Shown piece after piece: positions 26,485-34,502 of a stretch of 64,000 bases of DNA. Position 1 is the stretch's first letter; every line of letters starts with the position of its first letter. Under the pieces are notes generated by a model. It was given only the letters and a program-made list of their open reading frames with translations. It was not told the origin of the DNA and did not search any database. The DNA is from Flavobacterium flevense. Its GTDB lineage: Bacteria; Bacteroidota; Bacteroidia; Flavobacteriales; Flavobacteriaceae. Position numbers and translations under genes: made by a program. Location of the stretch: the NCBI RefSeq assembly GCF_900142775.1, contig NZ_FRCC01000002.1, forward strand, positions 372,001 through 436,000, in the 5' to 3' direction.

Positions 26485-26554
26485 GGCATCGTCCGGATTC
26501 GAACCGGAGTAGGAGCTTTTGCAGAGCCCAGCCTAGCCGCTCGGCCACGACGCC
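26485..26554 (-). tRNA. tRNA-Cys (GCA)
   Basis: The minus strand folds into a cloverleaf. The acceptor stem GGCGTCG pairs with CGATGCC (one G-U). The anticodon stem GGGCT / AGCTC closes the loop CTGCAAA with anticodon GCA. The T arm is CCGG-TTCGAAT-CCGG. The base after the acceptor is U, the discriminator expected for tRNA-Cys. CCA is not encoded. It is the only tRNA gene seen in the window. Confidence 0.95.
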
Positions 26555-26599
26555 ATTTATTTAATGGACTGCAAAGGTAGTATAAAAAATAGAATAAGC

Positions 26600-26654
26600 A
26601 AATCCCAAATTCCAAAATAATACAATTATGTATTTTATTTAGAATTTGGGATTT
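26600..26654 (-). terminator. Hairpin after folB
   Basis: Perfect arms AAATCCCAAATTC (26600-26612) and GAATTTGGGATTT (26642-26654) with a 29-nt loop, 17 bp beyond the folB stop. The stem resembles those at 14247-14292 and 14991-15031. Confidence 0.65.
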
Positions 26655-26670
26655 ATTTAAAATTTAGAAT

Positions 26671-27030
26671 TTAATTTCTACTTTCTTTTAATACGATGGT
26701 AACTGATTCAACATCACCACCAATAGGTGGATTTAGTTTAGAAACCGAAACAATTGTTTTCATTACCATCGGAATTTCAGCAAGCACTCTGGTATTAATT
26801 CTTTTAGCAACATGTTCTAATAATTCAGATCTGATAGCCATTTCTTGGACTACAATTCTATTTAAATGAACATAATCTACAGTATCTGCTAAATTATCTG
26901 ATTGTGTAGATTGTTGTAAATCGGCCTTAATTTCTAAGTCAACAGCATAGTCTGAACCTATTTTTCCTTCTTCAACCAGACATCCGTGATAGGAAAAAGT
27001 TCTAATATTTTTTAATTTGATAGTTTCCAT
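26671..27030 (-). CDS. folB: Dihydroneopterin aldolase
   Basis: A 119-residue tunnelling-fold enzyme of folate synthesis that cleaves dihydroneopterin to hydroxymethyl-dihydropterin and glycolaldehyde, in the cytosol. Visible are IKLKNIRTFSYHGCLVEE (Tyr-His near the active site), DNLADTVDYVHLNRIVVQE and the late KLNPPIGGDVESVTIVL with the pterin-binding region. The length is normal. It starts 1 bp after the end of the frameshifted toxin remnant, so it could be read from the toxin-antitoxin promoter, an unusual neighbour for a folate gene. Confidence 0.9.
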   Translation of the reverse strand: METIKLKNIRTFSYHGCLVEEGKIGSDYAVDLEIKADLQQSTQSDNLADTVDYVHLNRIVVQEMAIRSELLEHVAKRINTRVLAEIPMVMKTIVSVSKLNPPIGGDVESVTIVLKESRN

Positions 27031-27031
27031 G

Positions 27032-27347
27032 TTATAATTTTAATCTTGTATTTTCAGGATTTTGGTAGTCACAAGTTACAGCTTGGATGGATACAATTTT
27101 GTCAAATTCATTAATTGTAAAAATGAATAGTATATGGAAACTTTTTTAAAGGTAGTTTTCGAATTTCTTCATATTTTATTTCAAAAAAAGGTATTCTTTT
27201 TAAAGTATTTACATGATTTCTGTATTCAGTATAGAATTTTACTCCTAATCCTGTTGTAATAGACTCATAATATTCAGATATTTCATCAACTTCTAATTCA
27301 GCACGTTTAAATACAATAATTCTGAAATTATTTAAGCCATTTTGCAT
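27032..27347 (-). pseudogene. ParE/RelE-type toxin gene with a frameshift
   Basis: The intact frame (27347 down to 27111) gives 78 residues with the ParE/RelE pattern FKRAELEVDEISEYYES, KFYTEYRNHVNTLKR and RKLPLKKFPYTIHFYN, then stops. Removing one T from the five-T run (A run at 27119-27123 on the plus strand) lets it continue as TINEFDKIVSIQAVTCDYQN and on to a stop at 27032-27034, restoring a normal length of about 104 residues. So the toxin is either inactivated by a one-base insertion or the run is a sequencing error. It overlaps the antitoxin gene by 20 bp. Confidence 0.78.
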
Positions 27348-27543
27348 CTAATCTTTTTTTAGATTCTTCCCAACTTATATAATCTTCAGGTTTAGCATTT
27401 TTAATTCGTTCCAAAACCATTTTTTCTATTGATTTATTGTATTCTTCTTGGCTGTTATCAATAATTGTATCAGGAATTGGTTTTAAAAATTGAATTAAAT
27501 TTTCATAATATTCATCTGGAATTGTAACTGTAACTTGTCTCAT
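27328..27543 (-). CDS. Antitoxin of a ParE/RelE-type pair
   Basis: A 71-residue protein starting MRQVTVTIPDEYYENLIQFL, a ribbon-helix-helix-like beginning, then a charged C-terminal helix (SWEESKKRLDAKWLK) of the kind that wraps a toxin. The start is ATG 27543; three more codons are open upstream. It precedes and overlaps the toxin gene. The antitoxin remains intact though the toxin reading frame is broken. Divergent from glnS. Confidence 0.7.
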   Translation of the reverse strand: MRQVTVTIPDEYYENLIQFLKPIPDTIIDNSQEEYNKSIEKMVLERIKNAKPEDYISWEESKKRLDAKWLK

Positions 27544-27627
27544 AACTTTCAATATTTATACAAAAATACTAATAAATATAATTCGAAGTCTATTATCGTT
27601 AAGGCTATTAACTATCATCTATTTTTT

Positions 27628-27635
27628 TACCTTTG
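27628..27635 (+). promoter_or_regulatory. Promoter -7 element (TACCTTTG) for glnS
   Basis: An exact TAnnTTTG match 20 bp before the ATG at 27655; no clear -33 TTG at 17-23 bp. It lies inside the longer open frame that begins at 27535 and so supports the ATG at 27655. Confidence 0.5.
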
Positions 27636-27654
27636 TGATTCAATAAAGAAAATT

Positions 27655-29778
27655 ATGTCAACTGAAGAAAAATCACTGCATTTTATAGAACAAATTATCG
27701 AAGAAAACTTAGCTAATGGTTTTCCGCAAAATAAATTAAGATTCCGTTTCCCGCCTGAACCTAATGGATATTTGCATATTGGACATGCTAAATCTATTTG
27801 TCTGAATTTTGGTTTGGGACTAAAATATAATGCTCCGGTAAATCTTCGTTTTGATGATACAAATCCTGCAAAAGAAGAGCAGGAATATGTAGATGCTATC
27901 AAAGAAGATTTGCAATGGCTGGGTTTTCAATGGGATAAGGAATTATATGCTTCTGATTATTTCCAACAGTTGTATGATTGGGCTATTCTTTTAATTAATA
28001 ATGGGAAAGCGTATGTTGACAGTCAATCGTCTGAAGCGATGGCGGAACAAAAAGGTACACCAAGTCAGGCAGGTGTTGATAGTCCGTACAGAAATCGTTC
28101 TGTAGAAGAAAATTTAGCTTTATTCGAAGGAATGAAAAACGGTGATTTTGAAGAAGGAACTCATGTTTTGCGTGCTAAAATTGATATGGCTTCTTCTAAT
28201 ATGCTAATGCGTGACCCAATTATGTATCGTGTTTTGCATAAAGAACACCATAGAACAGGAAACGATTGGTGTATTTATCCAATGTATGATTATACCCATG
28301 GTGAAAGTGATTATTTAGAGCAAATTTCACATTCTATCTGTACTTTAGAATTTGTCATGCACCGTGAATTATACGATTGGTTTTTAGACCAGATTTATGA
28401 TACTAATAAAGTAAGACCCCATCAGTATGAATTTGCGCGTTTAAACCTGAATTATACGGTTATGAGCAAAAGAAAACTGTTACAATTAGTTCAGGAAAAT
28501 ATAGTAAATGGTTGGGATGATCCCAGAATGCCTACTATTTCAGGTTTGAGAAGAAGAGGATATACATCAGCTTCTATTCGAAAATTTTGTGAAAATATTG
28601 GAGTTGCTAAGCGGGAAAATATCATTGATTATTCTCTTTTAGAGTTCTGTTTACGTGATGATTTAAATAAAACAGCACCTCGTGTTATGGCTGTTTTAGA
28701 TCCTGTAAAAGTGGTTATTACTAATTATCCTGACGGAAAAGTAGAACTATTAGATGCCGAAAATAATCAGGAAGATGAAAGTGCCGGTTTTAGAAAAGTA
28801 CCTTTTTCTAAAGAATTTTATATAGAAAGAGAAGACTTTTTAGAAGTAGCTCCGGCAAAATTTTTCCGATTAAGTATAGGGAATGAAGTGCGTCTTAAAA
28901 ATGCTTATATTATTAAAGCAGAATCAGTTAGTAAAGATGAAAATGGTACGATTACCGAAATTCAGGTAACTTATGATACTGATTCATTGAGCGGAAGCGG
29001 GAGCGAAGCCTCTAAACGTAAAGTAGCGGGAACCTTGCATTGGGTTTCGGTACAGCATGCCGTTGAAGCCGAAGTGCGTCTATACGACAGATTGTTTATT
29101 GATGAAGCACCAGACAGTCATAAAGAGAAAAATTTTCTTGATTTTATGAATCCAAATTCACTTTCTATTATAAAAGGATTTGTAGAGCCAAGTCTGGAAA
29201 CAGCAGCTCCGGGAGATAAATTTCAGTTTCAGCGTTTGGGTTATTTTAATGTTGATAAAGATTCAACTGCTTCTAAATTAGTCTTTAATAAAACCGTAGG
29301 ATTGAAAGACGCCTGGGAAGAAAAAGGAAAAAAAGACAGTAATAGTATCAATAATGCTTTAAAAGACATTAATAAATATTTTAAAGTGGGTACAAGAGAA
29401 GAGCGAAATGCTATTAGAAATGCAATAGGAGAGACCTTATCCGGAATTTCTAATTATAGTTTATTGCAAAATTCATTCAAGAAAAACATCAATAATAATA
29501 AAAGCTCTTTGTTGTTTGCCAATTTGATTTTGAAATATGCTCCTTTAAAAGTGTCTGATTATGATAATGAAGATTTGCATAAATTATTTACAATGTCATT
29601 GAGAAGTGAATCTACTTTTGTTCGTTCGAGAACAATTTTAAATTTATACCATTTAGAATTGGATTCCGAATTTAAAAATACTTTTAGAGAAGAAATTTTA
29701 AAATTAGAAGCTAATCCTCCTAAAAATTCTACCGAAAGAGAAAAAGAATTTATCGAACAATTTTTAAATAAGTTATAA
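27655..29778 (+). CDS. glnS: Glutaminyl-tRNA synthetase with long C-terminal extension
   Basis: A 707-residue class I synthetase that charges tRNA-Gln in the cytosol. The ATP site has PPEPNGYLHIGHAKS (34-47) and VMSKRKL in place of KMSKS. RVMAVLDPVKVVITNY begins the anticodon-binding barrels, which end near FNKTVGLKDAWEEKGKK. About 145 residues follow that are not part of the E. coli enzyme (554 residues): helical, Asn/Lys-rich, with LHKLFTMSLRSESTFVRSRT. Flavobacterial GlnRS is often annotated as a YqeY fusion, but I do not see a clear YqeY motif. The ATG fits the family N-terminus and the promoter. Confidence 0.93.
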   Translation: MSTEEKSLHFIEQIIEENLANGFPQNKLRFRFPPEPNGYLHIGHAKSICLNFGLGLKYNAPVNLRFDDTNPAKEEQEYVDAIKEDLQWLGFQWDKELYASDYFQQLYDWAILLINNGKAYVDSQSSEAMAEQKGTPSQAGVDSPYRNRSVEENLALFEGMKNGDFEEGTHVLRAKIDMASSNMLMRDPIMYRVLHKEHHRTGNDWCIYPMYDYTHGESDYLEQISHSICTLEFVMHRELYDWFLDQIYDTNKVRPHQYEFARLNLNYTVMSKRKLLQLVQENIVNGWDDPRMPTISGLRRRGYTSASIRKFCENIGVAKRENIIDYSLLEFCLRDDLNKTAPRVMAVLDPVKVVITNYPDGKVELLDAENNQEDESAGFRKVPFSKEFYIEREDFLEVAPAKFFRLSIGNEVRLKNAYIIKAESVSKDENGTITEIQVTYDTDSLSGSGSEASKRKVAGTLHWVSVQHAVEAEVRLYDRLFIDEAPDSHKEKNFLDFMNPNSLSIIKGFVEPSLETAAPGDKFQFQRLGYFNVDKDSTASKLVFNKTVGLKDAWEEKGKKDSNSINNALKDINKYFKVGTREERNAIRNAIGETLSGISNYSLLQNSFKKNINNNKSSLLFANLILKYAPLKVSDYDNEDLHKLFTMSLRSESTFVRSRTILNLYHLELDSEFKNTFREEILKLEANPPKNSTEREKEFIEQFLNKL

Positions 29779-29784
29779 CTATAG

Positions 29785-29806
29785 AAAGCGCCTTAATCAG
29801 CGCTTT
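29785..29806 (+). terminator. Terminator after glnS; rest of the 296-bp gap is AT-rich
   Basis: AAAGCGC / GCGCTTT (29785-29791 and 29800-29806) followed by T. The remaining gap to 30074 shows no gene; TATCTTTA near 30048 is a weak -7 candidate for the YtxH gene. Confidence 0.8.
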
Positions 29807-30074
29807 TTTTTATTATTGTAAAAAACTATTATTTATTATAAAACGATAATATTTATAAATTAAAAACGACTTCTGTATTTTGTTTTTAAGCGATTTTAAA
29901 AAATACTGCTACATTAAATACCTTTTTCTATTTTTTATCCATTTTAGAAGCTTATTTTAATTCAATTAATTTAAAAAGCTATTAAAAGATCTAAATCCAA
30001 ATTTTTATAACTATCCCTTAAGAATAAATTTGAAAATTAATTAGTATCTTTAAGGAAACTTAAAAAAAACAATT

Positions 30075-30374
30075 ATGGCAAGTAGTACAGGAAAAACGTT
30101 AATAGCTCTTGCAAGTGGTGCTGCAATAGGAGCTGTATTGGGAATTTTGTTTGCTCCGGATAAAGGAGACAAAACCAGAAAAAAAATAAAAGACGGATAT
30201 AAAGATCTTGAGAAAGAAATGAAATCTAAATTAGCTAATGCAAAAGTTGATTTAGAAGGAACTTATGAAGATTTACTTTCTAATATGAGTTACAAAACAG
30301 AAGATGTAATTACATTTTTAGAAAAAAAATTAGCCGATTTAAAACAACAAAATGCTAAACTTCATAAAAACTAA
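30075..30374 (+). CDS. YtxH domain-containing protein
   Basis: A 99-residue protein with one N-terminal hydrophobic Gly/Ala-rich helix (TLIALASGAAIGAVLGILFAPDKG) and the YtxH signature APDKGDKTRKKIKDG, then a long charged helix. Members are small membrane-linked proteins connected with envelope or general stress. First of three tightly spaced genes of similar type. Confidence 0.86.
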   Translation: MASSTGKTLIALASGAAIGAVLGILFAPDKGDKTRKKIKDGYKDLEKEMKSKLANAKVDLEGTYEDLLSNMSYKTEDVITFLEKKLADLKQQNAKLHKN

Positions 30375-30402
30375 TTTCTTTATAAAATCGAAATAAACAA
30401 TT

Positions 30403-30753
30403 ATGGCTTTTGATGAATTAAAAGAACATTCAGAGAATATTCAGGAACAGGCTAAGGATTATATTGAGAAGAATCTTTCTTATTATAAATTAGTAGCATT
30501 TAAGATGGCTATGAAATCAACAACAATGATTTTTAAGTTTACCTTAATTTTGCTTTGTTTTTGTATGGTTTTATTATTTTGTTCCGTAGCATTGGCATTT
30601 GCTTTTAGTACTTATTTAGGTAGTTTTGCCTATGGTTTTCTGAGTGTTGGTTTAATTTATCTGCTAATAACAGGATTATTGTTTCTTGTGAAAGATAAAA
30701 TTGTGGAAGGACCAATTTTAGAGAAATTTTCAGAAATCTTTTTTAATGACTAA
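30403..30753 (+). CDS. Phage-holin-family-like membrane protein
   Basis: A 116-residue protein with a charged N-terminal helix (DELKEHSENIQEQAKDYIEKN) and two transmembrane helices (about 44-70 and 75-98) joined by a short turn, then a C-terminal polar tail. It resembles the holin superfamily III/DUF1469 proteins that accompany YtxH in flavobacteria. Despite the name there is no sign of phage lysis genes, so it is probably a chromosomal envelope protein. 28 bp after ytxH and 2 bp before the next gene. Confidence 0.7.
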   Translation: MAFDELKEHSENIQEQAKDYIEKNLSYYKLVAFKMAMKSTTMIFKFTLILLCFCMVLLFCSVALAFAFSTYLGSFAYGFLSVGLIYLLITGLLFLVKDKIVEGPILEKFSEIFFND

Positions 30754-30755
30754 TT

Positions 30756-31013
30756 ATGCAGCAAACTAAAAAATATTCCTCTTATGCTCAAATTGATAGC
30801 GAATTAGAAATTTTGAAAGTTGAAAAAGAAATCAGTTATCAAAAGTTAGTTTTAAGCGTTCAAAAAATAAAAGAAAGCTTTTCCGTTTTAAACATAGCTT
30901 CTAATGTTTTAGATACTGTAAAAAGCACTTTTTTTAGCTCCTCAGCAACGATATTTAGATTATTGATACCAATTGTTATAAATTGGTTTATCAATAAAAA
31001 AAGAGGCAATTAG
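30756..31013 (+). CDS. Small conserved protein, DUF6327-like
   Basis: An 85-residue protein: N-terminal QTKKYSSYAQIDSELEILKVEKEISYQK, a helical middle and a hydrophobic C-terminal stretch (RLLIPIVINWFINKKRGN) that may lie in the membrane. It resembles DUF6327, found behind YtxH and holin-like genes in flavobacteria; the assignment is from memory. Function unknown. Its stop codon TAG sits in the loop of the terminator hairpin that ends the three-gene unit. Confidence 0.65.
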   Translation: MQQTKKYSSYAQIDSELEILKVEKEISYQKLVLSVQKIKESFSVLNIASNVLDTVKSTFFSSSATIFRLLIPIVINWFINKKRGN

Positions 31014-31023
31014 GCCTCTTTTT
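30998..31023 (+). terminator. Terminator overlapping the stop codon of the DUF6327-like gene
   Basis: AAAAAGAGGC (30998-31007) and GCCTCTTTTT (31014-31023) are perfect arms around the loop AATTAG, which includes the stop codon. Confidence 0.85.
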
Positions 31024-31036
31024 TGTTTATGTATTT

Positions 31037-32026
31037 TTATATTTCATTGTTTTCATCATTTTCATCTGATGTATCTTCAGGTTCTTTTAATTTATCTTGT
31101 TCTTTTTTAGGTGAAATCTTGTTCTTTTTCTTCATCATTTCGCCCACCTGATTAGATGCTGAGAATGAAGCCACCATATTATTAAGCATTTCGCTTCCTG
31201 CTTGTGGAGAATTGGGTAATAAAATCAAATTAGAATTAGTATCAGCACCAATGGCCTGTAAAGTATCATAATGCTGTGTTACCACAATCAGGGCAGAAGC
31301 TTCCTGCGAATTGATTCCAACTCTGTTCAATACATCTACACTTTCTACTAATCCACGGGCAATTTCACGTCTTTGATCAGCAATTCCCTGACCTTGCAAT
31401 CTTTTGCTTTCAGCCTCAGCTTTAGCTTTAGCAACAATTCTGATTCTGGATGCTTCCGCTTCAAATTCGGCTACAGTTTTTTCTCTGTCAGCAGCATTAA
31501 TTCTGTTCATCGCATTTTTTACCTGAATATCCGGATCAATATCAGTCACTAAGGTATTGATAATAGTATAACCATAAGTAGTCATTGCTTCATTCAATTC
31601 TCTTTTTACAGCAACAGCAATATCGTCTTTTCGTTCAAAAACATCATCCAATTTTAATTTTGGAACTTCAGCACGAACTACATCAAATACATAAGAAGTA
31701 ATTTGATCATGTGGATATTCTAATTTATAAAAAGCATCATAAACCGTTTCTTTAACTACCATAAACTGAACAGAAACTTTTAGTTTAACAAAAACATTGT
31801 CTTTAGTTTTCGTTTCAATAATAACATCCAGTTGTTGGATTTTAAGATTAACGCGTCCGGCAATTCTATCAATCAAAGGAATTTTAAGTTGAAGTCCCGA
31901 TTGTCTAATACTTAAAAATTTTCCAAAACGTTCCACAATTACAGCCGTTTGTTGTTTGACTGTGAAGAAAGAGGAAAGGAAAATAAAGAGCGCAATAAAT
32001 ACCAAAAAAATAAGAGGAATGTTCAT
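31037..32026 (-). CDS. SPFH/band 7 family protein (stomatin/paraslipin-like)
   Basis: A 329-residue membrane-anchored protein: N-terminal transmembrane helix (IPLIFLVFIALFIFLSSFF), then the SPFH domain (TVKQQTAVIVERFGKFLSIRQSGLQLKIPLIDRI to about 200) and a long coiled coil (AEFEAEASRIRIVAKAKAEAE). The C-terminal tail is acidic. Members form membrane cages or lipid-microdomain scaffolds. The usual NfeD partner is not adjacent. Divergent from the next gene with a 76-bp gap. Confidence 0.9.
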   Translation of the reverse strand: MNIPLIFLVFIALFIFLSSFFTVKQQTAVIVERFGKFLSIRQSGLQLKIPLIDRIAGRVNLKIQQLDVIIETKTKDNVFVKLKVSVQFMVVKETVYDAFYKLEYPHDQITSYVFDVVRAEVPKLKLDDVFERKDDIAVAVKRELNEAMTTYGYTIINTLVTDIDPDIQVKNAMNRINAADREKTVAEFEAEASRIRIVAKAKAEAESKRLQGQGIADQRREIARGLVESVDVLNRVGINSQEASALIVVTQHYDTLQAIGADTNSNLILLPNSPQAGSEMLNNMVASFSASNQVGEMMKKKNKISPKKEQDKLKEPEDTSDENDENNEI

Positions 32027-32073
32027 AGTTTATAAATTAGTTAAAAAATATCTGTTAAATTACAAAAAAACTT

Positions 32074-32081
32074 TAGGTTTG
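32074..32081 (+). promoter_or_regulatory. Promoter -7 element (TAGGTTTG)
   Basis: A TAnnTTTG match 21 bp before the ATG at 32103; it supports that start over the longer frame opening at 31956. Confidence 0.45.
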
Positions 32082-32102
32082 TGGCTGTTTAAAATCCTTA
32101 TT

Positions 32103-32744
32103 ATGAAAAAGCTAACATTAACTTTTTATTTCCTTTTAGTTTCAGCATTTAGTTTTGCTCAGTATGGTTATCGCGATTCTAACAGAATCGGGATTAGCGC
32201 GGGAGTAAATCAGTTTACATTAAATACCGATAATTTTGAAACTAAACCCCAAACAGGATGGAATGCAGGTTTGTCGGTAAGAGGAAATTTTTATGATAAT
32301 TGGGATATGGTGTATGCCATTCAATTTTCAGAAAATAACTTTTCGGTTGCAACAGACCAATTGGTTTTTGGGAAAGAAGATGTGAATTATAAATTACCAT
32401 CCGCACAAATTTCGTTACAATTGAGTTATATTTTGATCGAAAATCATTTATCGTTTGAGTTTGGTCCTTTAGTTCAGGTTAATGGAAAATTTAAAGTAGA
32501 ATCTGGGAAAGAAAACAATGTGATTTCCGGAACTACTTTACTAGCCAAAGACATTGTGGATATTTCTAAATTTAATTTTTATCCCACCGTTGGAATTACA
32601 GCAGGAGTGAAGCATTTTAGATTGAATGTTTCGTATCAATACGGAATTTCGAATATGTTGGGTAGTTTGAATTCTAAAAATCCGGGTTATAATTTTAAAG
32701 GAAATCCCGGGATTCTTAATGGAAATGTTATTCTTTATTTATAA
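32103..32744 (+). CDS. Outer-membrane beta-barrel (porin-like) protein
   Basis: A 213-residue exported protein with a signal peptide MKKLTLTFYFLLVSAFSFAQ and amphipathic strands (GISAGVNQFTLN, WNAGLSVRGNFYDNWDMVYAIQF, FEFGPLVQVNGKF, FYPTVGITAGVKHFRLNVSYQYG) ending in ILNGNVILYL. It is a small outer-membrane barrel like the one at 14373, but the two are not close in sequence. The ATG at 32103 gives the signal peptide directly; the frame upstream overlaps the SPFH gene. Followed by a long perfect hairpin. Confidence 0.8.
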   Translation: MKKLTLTFYFLLVSAFSFAQYGYRDSNRIGISAGVNQFTLNTDNFETKPQTGWNAGLSVRGNFYDNWDMVYAIQFSENNFSVATDQLVFGKEDVNYKLPSAQISLQLSYILIENHLSFEFGPLVQVNGKFKVESGKENNVISGTTLLAKDIVDISKFNFYPTVGITAGVKHFRLNVSYQYGISNMLGSLNSKNPGYNFKGNPGILNGNVILYL

Positions 32745-32766
32745 AAGCACATCATAGATCTATAAT

Positions 32767-32814
32767 AAAGAAGGCACAAAGTTTACCATTAACAGTAAAC
32801 TTTGTGCCTTCTTT
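32767..32814. terminator. Perfect 20-bp-arm hairpin between convergent genes
   Basis: Two perfect 20-bp arms (32767-32786 and 32795-32814; core GGCACAAAGTTTAC / GTAAACTTTGTGCC) around the 8-nt loop CATTAACA, between the porin-like gene and gltX. It can terminate both strands. The arms are longer than a terminator needs. Confidence 0.75.
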
Positions 32815-32831
32815 GTGAACTTTGTGTTTAT

Positions 32832-34337
32832 TTACAAAGTAGCTATTGCTTTTTGAATTCTTGAAATTGTTTCTTGTTTTCCAATGAGTTCCACAATGTC
32901 AAACAGGTGAGGACCTTTCAATGCACCAACCAGACTCAAACGGAAAGGCTGCATTATTTTACCCATTCCTATTTCGTTTTTAGTCATCCAGTCTTTTACA
33001 ATACTTTCAATATTTACTGAAGTAAAATCGGTGATTTCTTCAAGAACAGAAATTAATTCCTGCATTAAAGCTGGTGTTTCCGGTTTCCAGTTTTTCTTTG
33101 CTTTTTCATCATAAGCTGTTGGAGCAACAAAAAAGAAATCACTTAAATCCCAAAATTCAGTCACAAAATGGGCTCTTTCTTTAATTAGTGAAACAATTTT
33201 TGTTATTGTTTCAATTGAAGTAGTAAATCCTTTTTCTTTAACAATAGGAGCAAAGGCTTCTGCTAATTCCGCATCGTTTTTATTAATTAAATATTGGTGA
33301 TTGAACCATTTGTTTTTTTCCGGATCAAATTTGGCTCCAGCCTTGTGAACTCTGTTTAAATCAAAAGCTTCTACTAATTCTTCTAGCGAAAATAATTCTT
33401 TATCGGTTCCGTCATTCCAGCCTAATAAAGCTAAGAAGTTCACCACAGTTTCCGGAAAAAATCCATTTTCTCTGTATCCGGATGAAATTCCTTCTTCTGT
33501 TTTCCATTCTAATGGAAATACCGGAAATCCTAATTTATCTCCATCACGTTTTGATAATTTTCCGTTTCCCACAGGTTTTAAAATCAAAGGTAAATGTGCA
33601 AATTCAGGAGCTGGCCAGCCAAAAGCATGATATAATAAAACGTGTAATGGCATGGATGGTAACCATTCTTCACCACGAATGACATGTGTAGTTTCCATTA
33701 AATGATCATCTACAATATTAGCCAAATGATAAGTTGGCATTCCGTCACTTTTAAACAAAACTTTGTCATCTAAAAGACTGGTTTCAAATTTTACATGACC
33801 ACGAATGATATCTTTTAAATGTAAAATTTCATCAACCGGAGTTTTAAATCGAATCACATAATGTTCTCCGTTAGCAATTCTCTGTGCTGTTTCATCTGCT
33901 GAAATAACTAAAGAAGTATCTAGTTTTTCTCTGTTAGTATGATTGTAAATAAATGTTTTCCCTTGTTCTTCTTCAGCTTTTCTGTAAGCATCTAATGAGT
34001 CCGGAGTATCAAATGCATAATATGCCCAACCGGAATTGATCAATTGATCTGCATATTGTTTGTATAATTCTTTTCTTTCGCTTTGACGGTAAGGACCAAA
34101 TTTTTCATTTTTTCCAATAGTTTCATCAGGAGCGATTCCTAACCATTCCAGCGCTTCCATAATATATTGTTCGGCTCCGGGAACAAAACGGCTCTGGTCA
34201 GTATCTTCAATTCTTAAAAAGAAAGTTCCGCCATTTTTTTTGGCAAATAAATAATTAAACAGGGCAGTACGAACTCCGCCTATATGTAAAGGTCCCGTTG
34301 GACTAGGTGCAAAACGCACACGAATTGGGTTTGACAT
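32832..34337 (-). CDS. gltX: Glutamyl-tRNA synthetase
   Basis: A 501-residue class I synthetase charging tRNA-Glu. The ATP site is PSPTGPLHIGGVRTAL (11-26) and KLSKRDGDKLG in the catalytic loop. The anticodon domain (KWFNHQYLINKNDAELAEAF onwards) is complete. The length is normal for the bacterial discriminating type. Since a separate GlnRS exists in the window, glutamyl-tRNA-Gln amidation is not required for tRNA-Gln. Simple GAAGTTAGAAG repeats occupy 34370-34397 upstream. Confidence 0.95.
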   Translation of the reverse strand: MSNPIRVRFAPSPTGPLHIGGVRTALFNYLFAKKNGGTFFLRIEDTDQSRFVPGAEQYIMEALEWLGIAPDETIGKNEKFGPYRQSERKELYKQYADQLINSGWAYYAFDTPDSLDAYRKAEEEQGKTFIYNHTNREKLDTSLVISADETAQRIANGEHYVIRFKTPVDEILHLKDIIRGHVKFETSLLDDKVLFKSDGMPTYHLANIVDDHLMETTHVIRGEEWLPSMPLHVLLYHAFGWPAPEFAHLPLILKPVGNGKLSKRDGDKLGFPVFPLEWKTEEGISSGYRENGFFPETVVNFLALLGWNDGTDKELFSLEELVEAFDLNRVHKAGAKFDPEKNKWFNHQYLINKNDAELAEAFAPIVKEKGFTTSIETITKIVSLIKERAHFVTEFWDLSDFFFVAPTAYDEKAKKNWKPETPALMQELISVLEEITDFTSVNIESIVKDWMTKNEIGMGKIMQPFRLSLVGALKGPHLFDIVELIGKQETISRIQKAIATL

Positions 34338-34502
34338 TTTTTATAAATTTTACCACAAAGATAAATAGAAGTTAGAAGTCAGAAGTTAGAAGTTAGAATT
34401 TTTTCAATAATAAGCTGTTGATTTTATTGATATAGTTATTCTCATTGAATTTGATAATGTTATAATTACTACTTTTATGGGTTATTAAAAAGTAAAAATA
34501 TT

